Positions 1 through 10,703 of a DNA stretch of 64,000 nt are shown here, piece by piece. The DNA is from Talaromyces rugulosus. Its lineage: Eukaryota > Ascomycota > Eurotiomycetes > Eurotiales > Trichocomaceae. Within the stretch, counting starts at the first letter, position 1. Each line of letters starts with the position of its first letter. The notes under the pieces are model-generated. The model had not been told where the DNA came from. It saw nothing but the letters and a program-made list of their open reading frames with translations, and searched no databases. The translations under genes were made by a program, and so were the position numbers. Location: assembly GCF_013368755.1 (NCBI RefSeq), contig NC_049562.1, positions 1,860,001-1,924,000 of the forward strand, read 5' to 3'.

Positions 1-684
1 CGAGAGACTCTTGTAGGAGCACTATACGTATTCTCTTCCGCACACTCTAACTTTGAATATTTCGTGTTTTTCATTGTAAACGACAGTCTCTTTTTGACTA
101 AGAATTGTAAAATCAGTAGTGGTAGAAACGTTATCTCGTACGGAATTGGGAATATAGAGAGTGAAGGAGCGCCTGTAAGTAATGGTCTGTCTTTTGCCCC
201 TCTTTCTTTCTTTTTGCTGGGGCGTAATTTACGGTGAGTTTTTCCGCCATATATAGTACAATACAACTCGGGGTATAACACTATTCGTATATTAGGTGCA
301 GGGTAATCCCTGTCCTAGGTACATGTATGCATGAATAAACGGGTAAGGCACAGGATGCTCTCAATTTAGTTCTTCTCTTTTAGGACTCTTTGTTCTTTTA
401 ACGGACCATCTTTGGGTGTCGTGGTTGACCATCACGGTTTGCGGTGTATTTTCCATGCCTTTTTTGAGAGACGAACTCATTGTGTCTCACGGTCAATTTT
501 TTTCCAGGTTAGAGCAATAATAATCACGGCCGGGACTCATAACCTCTTGGGCAGTCAATATATGGCTCTTACTGCAAGCGCCAACGCCAACATAGGCTGG
601 TTCTCTAGTCTTGTCACCCTCGAAACTATAATTGTGGGCGCCAAAGTTGCACCAAAATAGTGACAACAGTCTGCAGCTGGAACC
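1..684. other. Upstream region, no gene recognised
   Basis: AT-rich sequence before the rhodopsin-like gene. Short open frames at 412-660 (+) and 555-773 (-) have no recognisable domain and no supporting splice structure. The part next to 685 is presumably promoter and 5-prime UTR. Confidence 0.5.
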
Positions 685-2032
685 ATGTTTCTTCGGTCGG
701 CCAATCTCATAATCATCAGTAGTGTGTTGGGTTTTCTTGCTATTGCCGCCGTCGCTTTACGATTTCTATGCAAGAGAAAACGAAAGGCAAGAGTGACTAT
801 CGATGACTATCTTATTATTCTCGGATTGGTACGTTGGGTGCGGTAGCTTTGAAATAGTCAGTTTGACTCACACATTGTCGTTTAGATACTGGCGCTTAGT
901 ATATGTGTTTGCACAATTATCGGAGCTGCGAAATACAGGTTTGGGAACCACGAAATCTACATCGAGTCGGGGCCTCTGGCTGGTTGGCCCGAAGCATGGT
1001 TGCTGCTTGGATATGGAAAAGTAAGCATCAGCAAACAAATGCACGTTGTTAACAAAGGTTTGACAAACTATGGCTAGATTTTTTATGCTCTGCAGCTCTT
1101 ACACGCTACGGCGATGCCGATAATCAAGGCATCTTTGATGATATTCCTGCGGCGGATTTTCTTCGCGAGCCGGAGTTTCGAAATTACGTTTTGGATCATA
1201 ACCATATATGTCTTTCTTTGGTGGCTGACAACTTTCTGGATGAGTGTTTTCCAATGTTGGCCGATATCTTCCAACTGGGGAACAACACCGGCGCAAATGG
1301 GAGACTGCATTCCAGATTACATGGTGCGTAATGGCCCTAATTCAATGTTTTTTTTTTTTTTTGGTGAGGGTATTATCTAATTTGATCCATTTTAGACATG
1401 GTACGCTTGGGTGGCTCTATTGAATGTCCTCAGCGACTTCGCCATTGTGATCCTTCCAATACCACTTGTGTTGCGAATCCAAATGCCATTGCGGCGAAAA
1501 CTGGCCGGTGTTTTTGTTCTAGCCACCGCAATCTTGTAAGTCTATAAGGCATCTTCTCTTCCATTCTTTCTAATATCGTCGGTGCAGTGTCGTCGTCGCA
1601 GGTATTGGTCGCACCGTGGGATATTTTACGTATGACCACGAGTCCTTGGACTTCTCATGTAAGTATTCTTGGAATAAAAGCAAGCTCATTTTAGCCATTT
1701 CTCACGTATACTGGTCATAAGATGTTTTCTACGATTTCCTTGTCTGGACATCAATCGAGCCGTATCTGGAGGTTATCGGCTGCTGTCTACCGACAATGGG
1801 ACACCTTGCTGATAATATCAAATTCAGCGATTTGTATTCCTGGATCAGAGTTTCACTATCTCAACTATCCCTTCGACACTCACCATCAAGAGGGACTAGC
1901 GCTAGCGCGGACATAGATAACAGTACCTCTGCAAACCACCCTAGTTGGTATGAACTCACTGAGGAGAGGAGTGCGGCCTCAGGTACCAAAGGAAACATAG
2001 ACAATGGTACGGACTCCCAGAGGTTGAGCTAA
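685..2032 (+). CDS. Fungal rhodopsin-like (PTH11-related) integral membrane protein
   Basis: Six exons fit in frame: 685-828, 886-1020, 1078-1323, 1396-1535, 1588-1658 and 1722-2032, giving 348 residues. The start is the ATG at 685, which opens directly with a hydrophobic helix (residues about 7-30) followed by a basic stretch and the motif TIDDYLIILGL. Further hydrophobic segments lie in each exon, and the late motif VWTSIEPYLEVIGCCLPTM is typical of the fungal rhodopsin domain family, with seven membrane spans and a polar cytoplasmic tail rich in Ser/Asp. Members of the family are often called PTH11-like receptors, but ligands are mostly unknown. The final intron uses an AAG acceptor at 1721, so that junction is slightly less certain. 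Role as a plasma-membrane sensor is family-based inference. Confidence 0.8.
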
Positions 2033-2305
2033 ACAAAGTAGTTTTTGTGTAAACCCTAACCCATCAGCGAGGTACATATGTATATCCCATTTTTATCCTG
2101 TCTATCATGGCCTAGGGCTCGGTATAGACGTTAAATATGATTAAACAATAATAATAATAATACCATTTTTATCACGATTAATGCGTGTATTATATTTATT
2201 TTTGTCACCCGACCGTTGACCCGTCAGTCATGATATCTATATACCATATGATCCTTCTAGTTATATAATCTTAAATACATGTGATATTGACTTTAAAGCC
2301 CACCT

Positions 2306-3192
2306 CTATTGCAGAGCATTGCTAATTTCAATCTCCACTTTGCCGTTCGACGACTTGAGCGCCACACTTTGCAAATCCTTGACGATCCAATCGGCCCCGG
2401 CATCTTTCAGTTGTTGGATAGTGTGAGTAGTTTCCAACGCAAGCACCTGGAATCCAGCTGCCTTTCCAGCTTTGATTCCCGACGGTGCATCTTCTATCAC
2501 CAGCATCTTGCTCGATTCTCCCAGGTTCAACCGTGACCGGCCAAGCAAGTAACACTGAGGGTTTGGCTTGCCTTGCTCCACATCCTCTGCTACCACAAGA
2601 AACTTGGGGTGGGCCAGTTTAAGGACTTCCAGCCACCCTGTGATCAGAGCCCGAGTGCCAGATGTAACCACTGCCCAAGGCGCACCGGCAGCCTCCAGCT
2701 TGTCGAGAAGATCCCGCGCACCAGGAATCTCGACGGCATCCTGACCGTAGTTGCGGGGCAGAGCACCCTCGATCCTGCTGACATCTATAATCTGTGTGTT
2801 AACGTGACTACGTGGTTTGTAGCAGACATGAAACTTACATTCCCAGTTGGCTTTGCTGGGGTCATACAAAGCCAGAGTATCAATGCTCCTTCTGCCGTGC
2901 GAAGAAGCCAAAATGACTTTGGGGTCTACACCTAGCTCCTCTGCCAGTCTGAGATATTTTATATTAGTTTATTTGTTTCCCCTTTTACTTGAGAACGGGA
3001 ACGCCACTAACGAGTGCCAGTGTTTAACGATTGCTAGTTCCCCCGATCAGCCTTACTTGTAGAGAGGTTCCGTAGCGTCTACGTACCATCTGTAGAGTCT
3101 ATAATGGTGCCGTCAAAGTCAAACAACAGACCATCAAAAGAGAGAAGCTGCGGCGGGGCCGAGTACGATCCATGGCCAGCGGTAGTAGACAT
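2306..3192 (-). CDS. GPP1: HAD-superfamily phosphatase, glycerol-3-phosphate phosphatase-like
   Basis: Reverse-strand exons 3192-3087, 3033-3012, 2948-2839 and 2784-2306 join in frame to 238 residues, close to yeast Gpp1/Gpp2 and fungal relatives. The catalytic HAD motif FDFDGTIIDST carries the nucleophile D25 and acid/base D27. Later come the motif II threonine/serine in AVVTSGTRAL, the motif III lysine in EQGKPNPQCYLLGR, and the motif IV acidic pair in VIEDAPSGIKAG. Family members hydrolyse glycerol-3-phosphate to glycerol, or related small sugar phosphates (2-deoxyglucose-6-phosphate phosphatases are close relatives), in the cytosol during osmotic and redox adjustment. The second exon is only 22 nt and encodes AIVKHWHS, part of the cap domain; annotation without it would break the frame. 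Divergent from NUG1 across about 250 bp. Exact substrate is not decided by sequence. Confidence 0.88.
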
Positions 3193-3446
3193 GGCGACAG
3201 ATTTGCGTCTTTAATAATGAGAAAGAAAAAGAGTGTAAATATTAATAAGTTGACTCAGTTCGGGAGTCGGCGATACGGATGTTCCTTATCTTAGCGCGGC
3301 GAAATCTTGGCCCTCCACAACTCTGCGGGACCAAAAAAATCGATGAGACTTTTTGGATCTGCTATCGGGTCTTGTCTTGATCCTTTTCTTTTTACTTTTG
3401 TCTCTCTCTTTTTTTTCCTTGTTGTGATCAGGAGATATAACGAATA
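3193..3446. promoter_or_regulatory. Shared divergent promoter GPP1-like / NUG1
   Basis: A 254-bp gap between two divergent start codons, with a long pyrimidine-rich run (about 3375-3420) just before the NUG1 ATG, as is common in fungal promoters of strongly expressed genes. No specific factor site was identified. Confidence 0.45.
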
Positions 3447-5263
3447 ATGGTTAAGCTAGGTATGTGGATTGGCCTCGACTGTCAACAATGAGGCGGTGAA
3501 GAAGAAGAGAGAAAAAAAAAGAGCACATAACTGATAAGCTTGACGATACAGGAAAAAAGTCCAAACGGACGCCCGTACGTCTACGACACAAGATTGAAAA
3601 GGCCGGTGCGGCTAAGCAGCGGAAATTAAGGAAACAGGCGAAAAATGTTAATTTATCTTGTTTAAAAAAACTACAAAAAAAAAAGGATGAAAATATTGAC
3701 TTGTGGTGATAGGATCCTACATGGCGCTCCAAAGTCAAGAAAGACCCCGGTATTCCCAACCTGTTCCCGTACAAGGACAGACTGCTGGCAGATATTGAAG
3801 AGAGGAAGCGATTGAAGCAAGAAGAGCTGTTGCGCGCTCGTGAAGAGGCTCGTGAGCGTCGCAAGGCGGAGAGACAGGCTGCTGGTATTGAGCAAGTCGA
3901 CAACGAGGATCTCCTTGATGACGGCGATATCGACCTCGACGATGACGATGAGATGGACGATGGAGGCGACGACTCAAACCCAATGGCGGCTCTTCTCGCG
4001 TCTGCGCGGGCGAGGGCAGCAGAATACGAGGACGACGATGAGGATGATGATGATGACGACGACGATGAGATGGACGATGACGATGACGACGAGATGGATG
4101 AGGACGGCAAGGAAGGAGCCGGCGTAATTTTGAATCAAAAGGATATCCCCACGCTCGCATCACAAGTCACATCCAAAGAAAGCTCGCGACGGGCGTTCGA
4201 CAAGGTCTTCAAGCAGGTCGCCTCTGCCGCCGACGTGATCCTCTACGTGCTTGACGCCAGAGATCCGCAGGGTACACGATCCAAGGACGTCGAGCGCGAG
4301 ATCATGGCCGCCGAAGCAGGCTCGAAGCGGCTCATCCTCGTCCTGAACAAGATCGACCTGGTGCCTCCGCCAATTCTGAAGGCCTGGCTCATTTACCTTC
4401 GACGATATTTCCCCACGTTGCCTCTCAAGGCTTCCAATGGCGCACCCAACGCACACAGCTTTGACCACAAGCAATTGAGCGTCAAGGGCACGTCTGAAAC
4501 ATTGTTCAAGGCCCTCAAGTCCTATGCGCACACCTCCCAGCTGAAACGCGCCATTTCTGTCGGCGTCATCGGCTATCCCAATGTCGGGAAATCGTCAGTC
4601 ATCAACGCTCTCACAGCACGCCTCAACCGGGGCCACAGCAGCGCATGCCCAACTGGTGCCGAGGCCGGCGTGACAACCAGTCTGCGAGAGGTCAAGTTGG
4701 ACAGCAAGCTCAAGCTGATCGATTCGCCCGGTATCGTCTTCCCGAACTCGTCAAACAACAAAAAGTCATCGTCCTCGTCCAAGAAGGAGAGTGATGACGC
4801 CCGTCTCGTGCTTCTCAACGCCGTTCCCCCCAAACAAATCACCGACCCGGTTCCCGCGGTCAATCTCCTGCTCAAACGTCTCTCTAGCACCGAGGCGCTT
4901 TTCCAGAAAATGCTCGACATGTACGGAATCCCACCACTGTTCCCGTCCAACGGCGACAAGACGAACGATTTCCTTATCCAAGTCGCCCGTAAACGCGGTC
5001 GCTTGGGTAAAGGCGGCGTCCCCAATATCCAGAGCGCGGCCATGACTGTCATCAACGATTGGCGTGATGGACGAATCCAAGGCTGGGTTGAGCCGCCAAC
5101 GTTGCCTGTCGTGGGCATCGCGACCGACGGCTCTGCTGGTGACAGCAACATTGCCGGTGCGGACACAAAGGAGATCGTGTCAGGATGGGCCAAGGAGTTC
5201 AAGATTGAGGGCCTTTGGGGTAATGGCGAGACGGGCAATGAAGACGAGATGGTGGTCGAGTAG
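3447..5263 (+). CDS. NUG1: Nuclear/nucleolar GTPase Nug1 (circularly permuted, ribosome biogenesis)
   Basis: Exons 3447-3459, 3552-3646 and 3713-5263 give 552 residues. The basic N-terminus (SKRTPVRLRHKIEKA) and the motif KKDPGIPNLFPYKDR are characteristic of the Grn1/Nug1/nucleostemin family. A long acidic Asp/Glu/Met tract lies about residues 100-170. The GTPase motifs are circularly permuted as expected for the YlqF/YawG class: G4 NKIDL (about 248-252) precedes the P-loop GYPNVGKS (about 323-330) and the G3 DSPGIVFP. Nug1 acts in the nucleolus and nucleus in 60S pre-ribosome maturation and export. The start is chosen because MVK-LGKKSKR matches the usual short first exon. The gene converges on DPB4, with 265 bp between stops. 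Confidence 0.93.
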
Positions 5264-5528
5264 ATATATCTTTTGTTGTTTAACGGACTGGATACCTAAA
5301 AAAAGGGTTATTGTTTCACGGCGTTGCAGTCGTTGTTTTAATGTTACAGTGTTACTCTAGATCATAGCAGAATTGAGTTGGTCATAACCAATTCCATGTC
5401 ATATGAATAAATGCAAATTCTATCATGATAGGACATGACAACAAGCTATACCGTAATTCATGCATTCTCATTACGCACTGTCTACTAGATCATGTCAACC
5501 TCGATTCAACTGTCCTCAAACCCCCCGA

Positions 5529-6498
5529 CTAGCCCAGTCCCATGTTCGAACGCAACTGCGCCGCCGGTCCATCCTCATCTTCCTCGCTGTCACTGTTTGC
5601 CTCTACCTGACGGTCCCTTTGATCAGGGCCCTCGACCCGATCGAGATCCTCAGCCTCCTGCGTCTCGTCACCCCCATCACTTTCCTCCTCTTCTTCTTCC
5701 TCGTCATCCTCGTCCTCGTCCTCGGCCTCTTCAGTTTCGTCGTCGTCTGGCTCTTCTTCAACCTCAGTGTCGTCCGTCGTCGGAACCGTCTTTTCCTGTC
5801 CGTCACTGTCCCGTTTCACGCGTTTCTTTTCCCGGATTCCTGTTTCTTGATTGTCGCCGCCCTTGGCCTCGCCTGTGGTTGACACCATCGACGCATTTTC
5901 TGGGTTGCCTTCGGATGCAGCAGCTTCTTTCTTTTCCTTGGTTGCCCGCTTCTTGCCTGCCTGTGCTTCGGTGTGGGCTTCTAGTTCTCGCTCGAGGCGA
6001 GGATGCAGCGAGTCAAACTCGAGTTCGGAGAGAACAGATAAAACGTCGGACGGCGCAATGGTCCGTTTGAGCGTCGCATCATTTGCACTGGAAAGAAATA
6101 TCACCGATAAGCAAGATATACATACATATCGCAAAGGTGGGAAGACAAAAATAATAATAATAAGGGCCTTACTGTGAAGATAGGTAGGAAACAAAAACCG
6201 TCGCTGCCTTTTGGATCGCTAAAAGGGCATCTTTTTGAATCGTCGTGTTGGGCGGCAGTACGCTTTTGGCCAGACGCTGCGTTACAGAGCGAGGAAGAAG
6301 CAGGTCCTTTTTGTGTTTGGGAAACTTGGTCAGCAAATGTGATTTTGAAACTTTTGTAAGACCATTGTGTTGTTTGGTTACCTCGACACTGACCCCTTCG
6401 GCCTGAGCTTTTAGTTGCTGTTCTGTGCTTTGCATGCCCGCGCTGCCTTCCTCGCCGTCCGTCGGCGGTATAGACGACGTTGACTTTCGAGGAGGCAT
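5529..6498 (-). CDS. DPB4: DNA polymerase epsilon subunit D (Dpb4), histone-fold protein
   Basis: Exons 6498-6382, 6306-6173 and 6087-5529 give 269 residues. The histone fold spans about residues 40-110: LPRSVTQRLAKSVLPP, TTIQKDALLAIQKAATVF, then SYLSSHANDATLKRT and IAPSDVLSVLSELEF across the second intron. The first intron uses an AAG acceptor (6307-6309); reading through it stays open, so an isoform with 25 extra residues is possible. The C-terminal half is low-complexity, very acidic (Glu/Asp runs at about residues 190-240), as in other fungal orthologs. Dpb4 pairs with Dpb3 in the leading-strand replicase and is shared with the Isw2/CHRAC remodeller. Upstream sequence at about 6789 has a single ACGCGA, a near-match to the G1/S box. 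Confidence 0.9.
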
Positions 6499-7647
6499 TT
6501 CTTATGGTATATTGTGGTCGAGCTGTGTCGCGGGGAAATCGGATACGAGATGCAGGAAACGACGCGAAATCGCCACCGCCGGAAACAAGGCCAGAGAACG
6601 ATAGGACACTCAACCCAGGAAGAAAAAACAAGTAATGCGATATTTGCTTGAGAGAGACTGAATATAGTTGCAATCTATTTCCTCCCCGGTTGATCTTGCA
6701 GTTTATTATTCTCCGGTTTGCGGTTGCTGTCGATATTTAAACTAAAAAAATTAAAAAAATTAAAAACGTGCGCAAGTCTGAAAGGCGCGACGCGACAAAT
6801 ATTCCCGCTTTCCGCCTGAAGCGCCGCTATGGCGTAAGCAGGCAATCATAGTTTACATTGGGATTCGTTTTTCTAAGTTTTTAGTGTTATTTACTTTACT
6901 TAAGTAATATTTTTAGTCCTTTGCCGTTTCAACATGGAAATGCTATACCAATTGTTGATAATTGTTGATGTATGTATGTATATAAATATATATCAACGTG
7001 GGTTGATACATCAAAAGCCGCAAAGGAACAAATCCAACATTTCGAATGTTTTAAATGCTAAACCGACAAAGTTGTGACTAGCTACACCAGTAGTCAACAG
7101 TGAATTGATTCCGCACTGTACTACATCAATTGTAGTTGAATCTGCATATGTAGGATGCAACATCAGTTGATTACATATGTACATGTAGTATTGAAACAGC
7201 ATTTTGAATATTAATTATGCCACCAAAGTGTCAACATCTGACTGGCGGCACACCATGTAAATTCGATTAAATTAAATTCAATTAAAAATACCAGACAACG
7301 CCTCGAGCCAATTGCTCTCGGAAACACCAGACTCCATCCATCACAGGTCGTACAAAATCAAAATGCACACGAAGAAACAATGAACCCCGTTCCTTATTCC
7401 ACAAACCAACAACAACGCCTCAGTAGTCAAGCAAAGCTTGTACACTGAACTCTCAAAACGCCATCCATGTAAGCCGGAGTATTGGTCTATGCTGGTATCA
7501 TCGCCACACTGATGCGCCGAACCGGTCGAGCTAGAACAAGACTTTAAATATACTGTACAGGGAAGAGAGAAAAAAAACCCGAGAAAAAAAACATCCACAA
7601 AGACACGGTAATAATAAACAACTGGAAGAATCAATTGACGGACACTG
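6499..7647. other. Intergenic, no gene recognised
   Basis: This 1.15-kb stretch holds the DPB4 promoter and the 3-prime flank of the sirtuin gene. It includes a TAAAAAAATT-type A/T-rich patch (6740-6770), a short direct run of (TATG)n near 6970, and no reading frame with recognisable content on either strand. Confidence 0.5.
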
Positions 7648-9485
7648 TCACGCCACGCCCTGTGCTGTTTGCTCAGGGGAGATTGTATTCTCATGGCCAT
7701 CTTGATAGACTTGATCGCCTTTGGCCACTGCGTCATATGTTTCGCCAACCAATTTCGGGAATATGAGGGTGGGATTGTTGCGCGCTCCGTATTCAGGAAG
7801 GACCTTCATTGCATTGGTAATGTCACTGATCTCCGACTTGACTTGCTTTCCCAAATCCGAGGCCTTCGGTCCCTTGGTAACTTTGCTGAATTCCGTGATT
7901 TTGGATGTCTGTGGTTTGGTAGCACGAGGCTTCTTGGATGCATTCTTAGATGTATTCTTAGAGGCGTTCTTGGTGTTGGCTGGCTTCTTCTTATTGTTCG
8001 TCTTGCTGGCAGCCAGCATTTCGGTAAGACTCTTTCCTTTGCTTGCGGGGTTAGTGACCGCGTTGGTTGGCTTCTTGTGTGCGAGCTCGGCTCCGCTCTC
8101 GTCGTTATTCGATGTCGGAGTAAGGAAGCCGGTGTTGATCGTCTTGACTTTCTTCTTCGGGGTCTCGACCACAACCGAAATCTGGCCTTGTTGCTTCAGA
8201 CGTTCAATCTCCGCGGCGTCGCACTCTTCAAAGGTATCGGGGGTGTCATCGTTCCATTTCTTCAGGGCAGCGAGTCGAGCCACCTCTTCACAGTTACCCT
8301 CGACGATCAAGTCCCAGCAATCTTCAAACTCTTTACCGACGGGAGGCTCGTTGTTGATCCACATGGCCACGCCATTTCGTCGGCTCCGAACAACCTTGCA
8401 TAAGCTCTTGACGAGGCGGCGCACGCCGGGGATCTTCAGACTAGTCCCCACAACAATGACGGCATCTGGGCGTGAGCGGATATCGGAGTTCATCACGGAG
8501 GCAATGGCTTCCTCATCGGGGTTGTGCTCGTTGTACAAGACGATGCGAGGTCGCAGTTTACCCACGCCATGACTTCGCTGTCCCGTAGTGGTGCGCAAGT
8601 CGTCGGTCTCGGTGCAGGCCGGGCAGGCGGGGGCATCGGGTCCCTCAAACAGACTTCCATCGAACTCGCTCAAATGGCGACATTTCTGGCAAACCATCTT
8701 TTGTAGACTGCCGTGCAGTTGAATGCAGCGTGGCCAGGGAGCTTTTGGACCCAGGGGAACCTGGGTGGCTAGAGGCGGCATTGAGGATTCAATGCAGTCA
8801 ATGTTTTGAGTATAGAGGCGCGACAGACGGTTGTCTTGGGCGATCCTTGCTAGCATGTGATGGAAAGCAGTGGGGGTTGATTCGGCGGCTTCCTTGGACA
8901 GGGTGCGGACCATTTCGTGGAAAGAGGCGGTGAGAGAGTCATCGCGGTAGACAGCAGCGTCAAACAGCTGCTTGCCTGACGCTTTGAGGTTGTGTTTCTT
9001 CTGCACCGACTTGAAAAGGCCATTGGAAGAGCGGAAGTCGGGGACTGCGACGCGGGTTAGCTACAAATAACGAAATAAATTCCAAGCAAAGGACAAGTAG
9101 ACTTACTCCCGGCCGAGGTGGAAATGCCAGCACCGACGATGACGACGATCTTGCGGTGCGTGCGGAGGGTTTTGACTAGCAAGTCGAGCTGGTCGAGCTG
9201 TAGCTTGGACGGATCGTTGAGGTCGAGATGCTGCGTGAAGCGCGGCGTGGGGCCCACCCGGCGTTTCTTTCTGGCCGGCTCGGCTTGGCGCTGGCTGCTC
9301 TGCTCCTGCTGCTGCTGCTCGTCTGAGGGCGGCGGCGATGGATAGAAGCCCGGCGGCGTCTGCGGTGACACAGGAGGAGAGCTCAAGCCAGAGTCATCTG
9401 AGGCATATGAGGAGTAGCTGTAGTCGGATGAGTCGTTCTCTAGCGGCGTGGGCGTGGGCAGGGGCAGGCTGGCGGACTCGTCCAT
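7648..9485 (-). CDS. HST4: Class I sirtuin of the Hst3/Hst4 type (NAD-dependent histone deacetylase)
   Basis: Two exons, 9485-9107 and 9044-7648, give 591 residues. The N-terminal 80 residues are low-complexity (Ser/Pro/Gln). The sirtuin core begins with the NAD-binding motif VGAGISTSAGIPDFRS, which is split by the intron after the codon for Gly in SAG. It continues with LYTQNID, the catalytic His in CIQLHGSL, the zinc ligands CQKC and CPAC, GKLRPRIVLYNE, and VVGTSLKIPGVR. The insert between the zinc ligands and the end of the core resembles Hst3/Hst4 rather than Sir2/Hst2. A long basic Lys/Thr/Asn-rich tail follows (about residues 430-520). Hst3/Hst4 enzymes remove acetyl from H3 Lys56 after S phase and support genome stability; in Aspergillus relatives they also affect secondary metabolism. 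Which of HST3 or HST4 it best matches cannot be settled by eye. Confidence 0.9.
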
Positions 9486-10703
9486 GACGAAACGGGCGAG
9501 AAAGCGACCGTGGGCGATTAGGGGGGGGGGAGAAGAGAAAGAGAAAGAATACGTAGTCCGTATTCACGAGGACATTGAAACTGGCCAGGTGAAAACGCAC
9601 ACAAAACACAGCAAGCGGCGAAAAACACAGGCAATGGGGATGCGAAAATATAAAATAGGGCGGGTTGTTGTGGGAGGAGGAAAGGAGGGAACGAAGGGAA
9701 AGAAGAAGTGGAGGAGGGCGGTTGGTTGTTGCCCGTTGTTTGTCAAGCATCGACGCGGGTAAAACGTAGAAGAAGAACTGGGGCGAGATGACGGACCCGC
9801 CTCTTGTTTATTTTGACCCGCTCGCCGGGATTAAATTGCTGGAATAATTAGTTAGTTAGTATGTACGTAGTATCAGGAGGAGCAGAGGTTGCGCCCGAAG
9901 CGGCCGGGGCGGGGAATCTGCAGGTGCTTTAGTATATTTTTTATACTATGTACTACCAGAGGTATTATTGTAAGTCTATGACCAGTTTCCATCAATGCTA
10001 TGCTATGTATAACAATCATATACTAGTTAACTATGCTGTGGATAATTGTATATTTTATTGTACGTGTTTCAGGTCTTGTGATTGGAGCCGTTTTTAGCTT
10101 GTTATTATTATTATTGTTGTTGTCTTTCCGAGACAACTTGGCCGTGCATATAGACAAACACCGCGTTTCACACTGCAGCAGAATCGACATTCCAAACACC
10201 GAAATATCATGGCAATAATCATATGACCATGTGATAATCACTCAGCATTCTGTCCATCAAAAAACAAATCTGCATACTTCACGCGCCTTCTCATTGGCTG
10301 CTGGTTGTCCGGGATACCGGGTCGTAGTCACGTGTTGTACCCCGCAGCCCAGCTGTGATTGGGCGGAAGCTCTGCTTTGGCGGGATCCCGTGACCGCCAC
10401 ATCGGGAATAGCGCAGGTCGCGGCTTCCGCTGCATCATCAAAGAGAGAAAGAGAGAGAACGAGAGATTGTCAAAGACAGGTAGATGGAAACAAGGAGGAC
10501 AATCGACATGACTCTCTAGAGTGTTGACAAGGCTCCTTTCTGCCGCCTGACCTGGAGAGCCCTTTATAGCATACACTTCATCTCAATGCGGCGTTTGAAT
10601 ATACGGAATCCTCTGATGTTGTCCCTCAGCCTGCTATATTTAATCTATCCAAGTCTGCTTTCCTAGTTGACCCGCCACTGGATCCTGCATCCAGTGCCGT
10701 GTA
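9486..10703. other. Divergent promoter region sirtuin / MED16
   Basis: 1.2 kb without a recognisable gene. It contains a purine-rich stretch (9520-9720), a (TTA/TTG)n microsatellite (10100-10122), two inverted CCAAT boxes (ATTGG near 10292 and 10360), a palindromic CACGTG (10329-10334), and an AGAGA repeat (10440-10470). Short open frames here look fortuitous. Confidence 0.5.
10329..10334. promoter_or_regulatory. CACGTG E-box (TCACGTG context) upstream of MED16
   Basis: Palindromic CACGTG preceded by T, about 370 bp before the MED16 ATG. bHLH factors of the Cbf1/Pho4/USF type bind this core. The same TCACGTG occurs in the L35/GOS1 and RAD51 promoters of this window. Confidence 0.35.

Noticed and set aside
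7669..8572. Long plus-strand open frames of 244 and 283 codons
   Set aside because: They lie antisense to the sirtuin coding sequence and have no domain; the reverse-strand frame carries all sirtuin motifs.
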